Program-made: the position numbers and the translations under genes
The notes under the pieces: generated by a model
What the model was told of the DNA's origin: nothing
Seen by the model: only the letters and a program-made list of their open reading frames with translations
The model's database searches: none
Assembly (NCBI GenBank): GCA_007844125.1
Contig: CM017564.1
Location: 24,670,263-24,734,262 of the forward strand
DNA from: Sinonovacula constricta
Lineage: Eukaryota; Mollusca; Bivalvia; Cardiida; Solecurtidae
Length of the DNA: 64,000 nt
Reading direction: 5' to 3'
Shown: one piece after another, positions 57,466 through 64,000 of the stretch
How the letters are laid out: each line of letters opens with the position of its first letter
How positions within the stretch are numbered: position 1 is the first letter of the stretch

Positions 57466-57612
57466 CCTAGAACTATGGTGAAATCTTTAAAGGGAGGTGG
57501 GGTTTATGTTCAGGAATCAAAGAAGCCCCGCCCTGGTTCTAAAGCAAACCTCCCTCTCAGCATCAGGCAACTTCTATAAGAGGTGGAGTAACCTACAACC
57601 ATCCTGAAATCT
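57374..57612 (+). repeat. Tandem duplication of the end of the last D123 exon
   Basis: The segment from GTTTGTGTTCAGG to GAAATCTTT (about 119 bp, including the stop codon) is repeated 126 bp downstream with GCCCCGCCCTGGTTCTAAAG kept. The copy has lost the frame (an early TAA in CTTCTATAAGAGG) and lies in the 3' UTR. Confidence 0.9.
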
Positions 57613-57754
57613 TTTTGACACAGACCCTTTCTAGAAAAAACGTCAAAATATCCAGTTCAAATTTTAAATATTTTTTCCCTATCAAAAGTCTATGCCCATA
57701 GGCGTGGTAACGTTAAAATTTATTTTGGCACAATAATGCCTTTTTAAGGGTTGT

Positions 57755-58830
57755 ATTGGTGGTATTCGACAGTTGGGACCATTTTTTCTCTCTAATGCAA
57801 TCACATAAATAACTGTTACCTGAAGTTAGCCCATTAAATGCTGTTTATTAGTGCCCTACATCTATGTAAAAAGTAAAGCATAACTCCCCGCTTGTCATTA
57901 TTAAAAGGTGTTTCCTATCCAAGTCACACTGCACAGTTAGCTATTTTTTCACTATGAAACCCAAGTTACTTTTGAGTTTACATTACATGATCATGTGGGT
58001 AATCAGTAGTGATGTCACGATGATCAAGTTAAATCGAATAATCGTCGCTGGTTACTAATGTCCGCAACAATCGATTTCCCTATCGCAAAATCGATTCCGG
58101 TAGTTAAATTTCTTTCCGTTAGTTAGTAAAAATTTCAAAGGGACGTAATTCATACATAGCGTCATGTCGGGCGATGGAAATGTTATAGAGTTTAAGGGTT
58201 CTTTACTGACATCAAGTCTAAAGTGTTGTTTAAAGACTGAACAATCCATTACAGTGAATCAGTTAGTTAAAAGTAGCGTTACTTGTACGTCATGTAGTAA
58301 ATTTTCAAATGTAAAGGGTTCGAAACTTTGAATAAAATTTGAGTTAACTTGTTCCTGTTCAAGAGTTTTAGTTGTGAAAAATTGTTTCACATAACTTGCT
58401 TGTTGAAAATGTTTTATAGACTGTTAATATGCAAATAAAGTCTATTGTTTGTCTAAGTAAATAAGAGTAGTTTTAAAATGAATTAGTACTTCCTGATTAA
58501 AGTAAATAAGAATAGTTTTTTAACGAAATTAGTACTTCCTGATCAAAATGTTTCGATTTTTTACCGATTTTAATCGATTAATTATGTTCGATTCAATTCG
58601 ATTATCGATTATGTTTTCGGTCAGATTCTGCATCACTAGTAATCAGTTCTGATGTTGGTATCATTTTTAGCTGAAAGCCCTTCATGCTTATTTACAGATT
58701 TGGAAATAATGGACATTATAAGTGATATATTTCATGTTTTATGCTCTCTAATAATCAAGGTTCCAGCAATGTTATACTTTTAATGAAGCTTAAGTATAAG
58801 TTTATGCAGTTATTATGCACAAATTCTCCG
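57755..58830. mobile_element. MITE-A copy split by an hAT element
   Basis: Starts GGTATTCGACAGTTGGGACC; ordinary MITE-A words follow (CTGAAGTTAGCCCATTAAATG, TGTAAAAAGTAAAGCATAAC, CACACTGCACAGTTAGC) and resume after 58646 with GATGTTGGTATCATTTTTAGC. The right end is eroded; its limit is approximate. Confidence 0.75.
58007..58638. mobile_element. 632-bp hAT MITE, exact 8-bp TSD
   Basis: Flanked by GTAATCAG (57999-58006 and 58639-58646). Ends TAGTGATGTCACG and complement TAGTGATGCAGA. AATCGATT-type words (ATCGATTAATTATG, ATTCGATTATCGATTATG) crowd the right end. No transposase frame. Confidence 0.92.
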
Positions 58831-58839
58831 GTCTAGCGG

Positions 58840-59600
58840 TAAGATGCTGTTACATGTACTGGTATTACATACAAACAAACTGTAGTATATCACTTTTAAA
58901 ATATGCTCTGTCGGGAAAGGTTTTTGTTTAAATTTGTAACATGTAACATCCATACTAATCATACTTTAAAATAAAGTTCTGTAAATTAAATATCTACCAA
59001 CAAGGGAGGTAACACATTGTAATTTTAGTTGTTATAGTTATGTCCCTTTAAACAAAAAAACTGAATGGGAATTAATCAAAGACTGTGGCAGATTGTTTTT
59101 TTCTACCTTCCTTTTGCTGTTTGATTACTTTTCAATGCACATTTGCTTTTTTTTCATATACAATATATAATAAGCTATATTTACACTTTTATACATGTTA
59201 TGTATCTTTTTATCACATCATATTTATATATCATTAAATACCTCATTTAAACATTGTAAACATTTACAAAATAAAAAGTTTGCCTATATTAGTTGTTAGC
59301 CATGTTTGAGATTATTATATATTATGTGTGTGTGGTTGGGTGTGCTTGTTAAAAATTAAATGAATAAATAATGTCAGTCAAATATGTATGGTCTTCAAAC
59401 ACCATTATTGAATGATTAACACAATAGATGTAAAAATAATGAAGTCCCATTTATAGTAGCTGTAACCCAAGTCCACATTAGGCATGAAGTACTTGAATGC
59501 CTGTAGGTGTGTGTTTTTGCGTTAGCTCTTTCAAGTGTAATGTTTTCATAAATATTTATGCAGGACCATGTTAAGATTGTTCAGTTTGATAAAATTTTAT
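58840..59600. other. Intergenic AT-rich stretch
   Basis: Candidate AATAAA at 58970 and 59267 could end the D123 transcript; no other feature seen. Confidence 0.4.
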
Positions 59601-59604
59601 TGTT

Positions 59605-59780
59605 TTGTTTTTGAAATACATTGCAGTGACCATGTAAGATCATTATAGCTTTTTGGTGGAGGAAGACCCCAGACACATGTCTGGGTAGAATCACCGGCTC
59701 ACCAAAGGTCACTTGGAAGACCTTCTCACGTTAAATCCTTTGCCCTGATCGGGACTTGAACCCACGTAATAAGATGCAAA
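59605..59780 (-). mobile_element. SINE2
   Basis: AATACATTGCAGTGACCATG, GTGGAGGAAGACCCCAGAC, GTCTGGGTAGAATCACCGGC and GGGACTTGAACCCACG. The head is cut short. Confidence 0.8.
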
Positions 59781-59855
59781 GCAGTTTTACATTTTATGCT
59801 GATATTAACAATTACATGTATATTCCATTTTGTATTCAATGAGCATATCAATTAA

Positions 59856-59926
59856 CCCTTTAATTGCTGGAAACACCATAATGAGGGATGGTTTATATTA
59901 ACAAAGTGTTTCCAGCATGTAAAGGG
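59856..59926. mobile_element. Mini-MITE, 71 bp, TTAA target
   Basis: Ends CCCTTTAATTGCTGGAAACA and TGTTTCCAGCATGTAAAGGG, a near-perfect inverted pair; TTAA on the left (59852-59855) and TCTA on the right. Among the shortest transposon-like units in the window. Confidence 0.78.
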
Positions 59927-60269
59927 TCTAAACTTGTGATACATCAAACTATATTGGGTATATTTATAACATATTTATAGTCTCTGGTATATTTATCACT
60001 TGTGTCTATAATTAATGCTTCCTCTATTTTTATAGAAGTTTTTTATTATATTAATAATCTTTTTTGCATGTACTTAATTTTGGAATAATTATCAAGGTAA
60101 TATTGTCTGATCATTCATTTTATCAATAGTCTTATTTTAATACAACATTGCTTTTATTATGTTTCATCATGTCAAAGAAAAGTAATGCTTACTTAAGTCT
60201 CCTTAAGTTATCTGTTTTTACTTAGACCTAGAATAACAAGCATTTGATAGTATTTCGGGCAATACAGTA

Positions 60270-60831
60270 GTCCCCTACCGGTCCCTCAAAAAGTAATGGG
60301 CCGGACACGATTTTGCTGCAAGGTCATGCTGTGACCTTGACCTTCAAGGTATCGACCCAAATGTTGTTCGCGACATGTCATCTCAATATGGTGATCATTT
60401 CTGTGAAATAGTTTTAAAATCCGACTTCAAATAACGAAGTTATGGGCCGGACATGATTTTGCTTCAAGGTCATGCTGTGACCTTGACCTTCAAGGTAGCG
60501 ACCCAAATCTTGCTCGCGACACGTCATCTCAATATGGTGATCATTTCTGTATAAAAGTTTTAAAATCCGACTTCAAATAACGAAGTTATGGGCCGGACAC
60601 AATTTTGCTTCAAGGTCATGCTGTGACTTTGACCTTCAAGGTAGCGACCCAAATTTTGCGCGTGCATATTGTACACATTGCTACCTATTTACATACCAAG
60701 TTTCATGCGCCTAGCTTTAATAGTTTTTAAGTTATCAAAGGGTCCAGATTTTTAGCGGACAGACAGACAGACGGAATGACGGACGGAGGGTAAACCTATA
60801 GTCCCCTCCGGTGTAAACACCGGTAGGGGAC
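60270..60831. mobile_element. TA-flanked element with 146-bp internal tandem repeats and terminal hairpin
   Basis: Ends GTCCCCTACCGGT and ACCGGTAGGGGAC, perfect inverted pair, with TA on both sides. It contains two full and one partial 146-bp unit starting ATGGGCCGGACACGATTTTG (60296, 60442, 60588), each with GTGACCTTGACCTTCAAGGT or a close variant. Then come a unique segment and a GACAGACAGACGG run. A second hairpin sits at the right end (60801-60833). Confidence 0.88.
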
Positions 60832-61092
60832 TAATAATTGTGTTTTTGTGACATATCAAGTGATGTGTTAGGAAGCTTGATAAATGAAGCTTAAAAGGAG
60901 GTATTGAAGATTTAAGAAAATATGTGCCCACATATCACAAATAAATCATAAATGTCTCTTCTTGACATACATGTGAACACTCTAGGGCCGAAGTTGGAGA
61001 TTTTCACTTGCAAACTGGGAGATTTGTTATTTTCATATAAACAAAGGAGGAAGTAATCTGTTTCCAAGTAGAGCGATATCTGACAATGTGTA

Positions 61093-61118
61093 CCCCCCCC
61101 CCCCCCCCCCCCCCCCCC
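61093..61118. repeat. Poly-C run, 26 bp
   Basis: Uninterrupted C26. The length is liable to sequencing or assembly error and could form i-motif or G-quadruplex structure on the other strand. Confidence 0.9.
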
Positions 61119-61144
61119 ACCTCCCGTTTTTTCAAACAATTTTG

Positions 61145-62510
61145 AACTTTAAAAGTGGAAGTCTCCCTCCAAGACTTCACATATATGTCTAGATACAGTG
61201 ACCTTGATCTGGCAGCTCTTGCCTAAAAAAACCTACTGCTACAAATTTGCAAACTTATTTATCACATTATCTGGGTACTGTTTAAACTTGATTTGAGTAT
61301 CTAATATCGGGCTTTTTTCAAGATAAAAAAAAAGCGTTTTCAGACATTTTATGTAACTGTGACCTTGACCTTATTGAGCTAGGCATCTATCCATCAAACA
61401 GGAAGATAATGTTACAATTGTTGAAAACATTTATAAAAAAAACAGTCAGTTTTTAACTCAATGATAATTGTTCTGATTCGTTGTCTGTCCATATTGCTAC
61501 ATAGGTGGATGATATTCAGTTCTGTTGCTTACCTGTAATTATCTGTAAAATGATTGTTGAATAACTTATGCAATCGTCTACATTAATCTGTAATACTCAC
61601 GCTTTATATTTTCTATTTATATTTATTTCTGATTAAGAATATAAATCAAATTCAATATGTTTGTATAACATTTTATATTTTTTATTTTATGTTAATTTCG
61701 AACGTAACCTTACTTTTAAAATTAAAATTTATACTTTGTACCAAAATATTGTGTGTGTCCATTTTTCCAGCCGCCCCCAACCCCTCCAACCCACGTGGCA
61801 ACTATTTATTTACTTATTTCAAACCTAGAAAGGACAAATTAGTGCAGTGATACCTTTTCCTATCCCTCTACTCCTACGCAGAGTTATAGTTCGTTACTTT
61901 AAACATATACACCTGCAACTGTCTCACAGCCGTAAAGATAGTATCAGATTGTTGGAAAAAAAATCTTTCAAATAGTCATATGCATTATTGTTACATGAAA
62001 ACATCCCACAAAATGCTACCCATTGGTGTCCAAATTGGTGTCTTTACTCTGACTACAGTATGTGTTTATGTAGGAATTATGCATAAAACCATCAAATCAG
62101 GCGCGTTTCTGCCATTACACATTTTACGCACGTGCGTAACCTCCGTTCGAAAAATCGAAAATCTAAAAGTACCAAAAACACTAAGAAAGTCGATGCTTAA
62201 CCATGGTTAGGAACGATTTATTTTTTTCGGTAGTTTTAATATTATAAAATATAAAAAAATCTTATAACCACACCAATCAAGTTGAATAGGTTTAAAATGA
62301 TTAAACTTATACACGTCAGGATTTTAGTCGTTCATATTTTAAGCTCCTCGCATGTCCGCAATTTACCTGTTATTCATGAGAACAGAACAGAATACATTCA
62401 AAGGTTATTTCCCTTGTATTGTGCGTAACTTCCAAAACGACACAGATACGCGCCTGCATCAAATCATGGGAAAGAAATGGTATAACGCATCTGATAACGG
62501 CAAACTGTCG
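61145..62510. other. Intergenic, scattered GTGACCTTGA words
   Basis: Words GTGACCTTGATCTGGC (61199) and GTGACCTTGACCTTATTGAG (61364) continue the pattern of the dispersed AGGTCA-type repeats; otherwise AT-rich with no gene. Confidence 0.5.
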
Positions 62511-62522
62511 GATACTACATCT

Positions 62523-62997
62523 TAAGGTGCTAGCCGACATTTTGGACCAAAAATATTTTCATTTAACAACCAAATACTTCATTGTTACCTGAACAGATCT
62601 CTCGAGATGCTGTTTTATATTGATGTCCTAAACCTTACGTGAAAAGTGAACCATAACGCCACAATCGTTGTAAAAAATGTATTACCTATCTGAGTCACTC
62701 TGCACAGGAAGACCACGTGATAACTTATGTTTTAGCTCATCCACGTCATCTGCTTTGACGTCACCGTCTATTTTTAGCAGGAATTCCAATCGTTCTTATT
62801 TATAGATTTGAAAAAGAATGAACATTTTTAGAGCTGATTAACAGTTTTATTGCTCTGAAAAGGTACTGTCTATAATCGTCTTAGCTCAGTCCAAAGTGTG
62901 ATTTGTCTGCAGAAATTATGCACTAATCCCCCGTACAGAGGTCCGATATTGTTACATATATTTGACAAAGGATACCACAATTAGCATACCACCTTTA
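62523..62997. mobile_element. MITE-A copy, best full-length example
   Basis: Starts AAGGTGCTAGCCGACATTTT and ends ACCACAATTAGCATACCACC. Central word CTATTTTTAGCAGGAATTCC and TTATGCACTAATCCCC region are shared with copies at 15990, 18226 and 26203. About 475 bp, no coding potential. Confidence 0.83.
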
Positions 62998-63005
62998 AAG
63001 GTGGC

Positions 63006-63895
63006 AGGCTGTCAACTGATTCCTATATTCCTATAAAACTTCTATATTTTGGTTGAGAATCCTATATTCTGAAAAGCCTCCTATTTTTCCTATATTCTCC
63101 TATATTTTAAACAACATTCCTATATTATTAAGTAAATTTGTTGCCGATAAATAAAATGTTTATATTGCTTTGATACTGCTTTTGGCCTTTTGTTTCTAAC
63201 AGGTAAGAAATTGTCTATGCCTGCAAAAGCACCACAATCCTTCAGACAGGGCTGCTGTGCTCCTCTTCTTTATCTTCATGGTCATCCTTAAAATGCAGTG
63301 CATCAATAGGATACATGTTTTATAAGGTAAATGAAGAAATTATTTGGATTTTGCTTTGTGTTATTGAACTAAATCATCATACTTGTTTTCAATGATTTTG
63401 GATAATAATAATGTAAGAAATAATAGGAGTATTAATTTTGACTAAACGTGTAAGGTTTGGTAGTTTAAAATGCAATGAACATTACATGGTACATATAAGA
63501 CATCCATTTCAGTATTACTAGTCATGTTGAGCTATTTCTGTTATGCAACATCCATTGTTATTATGTTGTATTGTGTACTTTATTCTAAAAAAAAAAAAAT
63601 CAGGTGACCATGCAGATGACGATGATGAGCTTTGCAGTAGCCGTCTGTCTGGATTCTGTTGCCGTTGTTCAGAGTTAAAGGTTTCGTTCAACTGTAAGGT
63701 AGACACTTAAAACATTGATTATAACAGAAACAGTAAGTTGAATGCAAGTATTGTTAATGTAATAATCACTATATAATATCATTTGAAGTTGGAAACTCCT
63801 ATATTTTGCCTTGAAACAATCCAAAAACTCCCATATTTCTGGGGAAAAAATCCTATATTTTTCCTATAATTTGGAGAAAATCTGGTTGACAGCCT
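63006..63895. mobile_element. 890-bp element with GGCTGTCAAC ends
   Basis: Ends AGGCTGTCAAC and GTTGACAGCCT, perfect inverted pair, flanked by AAGGTGG (7 of 8 bp match: AAGGTGGC/AAGGTGGT). Both halves are full of CCTATATT words arranged as mirror clusters. A 3'-end piece of the family lies at 21768-21893. No transposase frame. Confidence 0.85.
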
Positions 63896-64000
63896 AAGGT
63901 GGTAGCTGACAGTTTGCCAATATCTAATGCATGTTAAAATATTTGCCCACCTTTAATGGGTATTAAGGCATAATTTCTGCATAAACTCATACTTTTGCCT
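63896..64000. mobile_element. MITE-A copy cut by the window end
   Basis: AAGGTGGTAGCTGACAGTTTGCC opens a further MITE-A end, adjoining the one at 62523-62997 once the nested element is removed. GGCATAATTTCTGCATAAAC also matches MITE-A. Confidence 0.75.

Overview
This is an AT-rich, intron-rich animal nuclear sequence. Clean GT-AG introns, long introns, tRNA-derived SINEs and many small DNA transposons fit a mollusc, most likely a bivalve; that placement is inference from the repeat style (elements carrying gacagacagacgga-type tails, GTGACCTTGACCTT motifs, and an 'agagggccataatgaccctcaatcgctcacc'-like repeat), not from a search. There are no bacterial features, no CRISPR array and no operon.

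Four protein-coding genes can be rebuilt with splice phases that close exactly. (1) 4421-8733, plus strand: the 3' end of a gene ending in a laminin G domain (four exons, all phase-0 internal junctions). (2) 13053-17966, minus: a complete small secreted cysteine-rich protein with a signal peptide, one canonical von Willebrand C domain and a second degenerate cysteine module, with a TATA box and non-coding leader exon near 20.5-20.6 kb. (3) 33250-49000, minus: a complete 12-exon RBM45 orthologue (533 residues, four RRMs). (4) 51688-57465, plus: a complete four-exon D123/CDC123-family ATP-grasp-like protein (362 residues), head to head with RBM45.

Everything else is repeat. Positions 1-4000 are a 41-bp satellite array. 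Three tRNA-headed SINE families (called SINE1, SINE2 and SINE3 here) occur about 28 times, mostly with the tRNA head at the higher coordinate, and several are nested in each other with exact target-site duplications. A foldable MITE family (called MITE-A here) occurs at least six times and has been split by other elements at least three times. RBM45 introns 1 and 2 hold a 2.4-kb Mutator-like element with a 10-bp target duplication, itself split by a 1.3-kb hAT-like element, and a 1.06-kb hAT-like element with a truncated zinc-finger ORF. A 73-bp minisatellite (53.2-54.9 kb) lies in the second coding intron of the D123 gene and stays open in all three minus-strand frames.

The four genes show no functional link: an adhesion or matrix protein, a secreted signalling-type protein, an RNA-binding protein and an ATP-grasp-like factor. 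The most unusual things in the window are the transposon architectures and the nesting order they record, plus the VWC and D123 genes, which are not standard orthologues of well-known genes.
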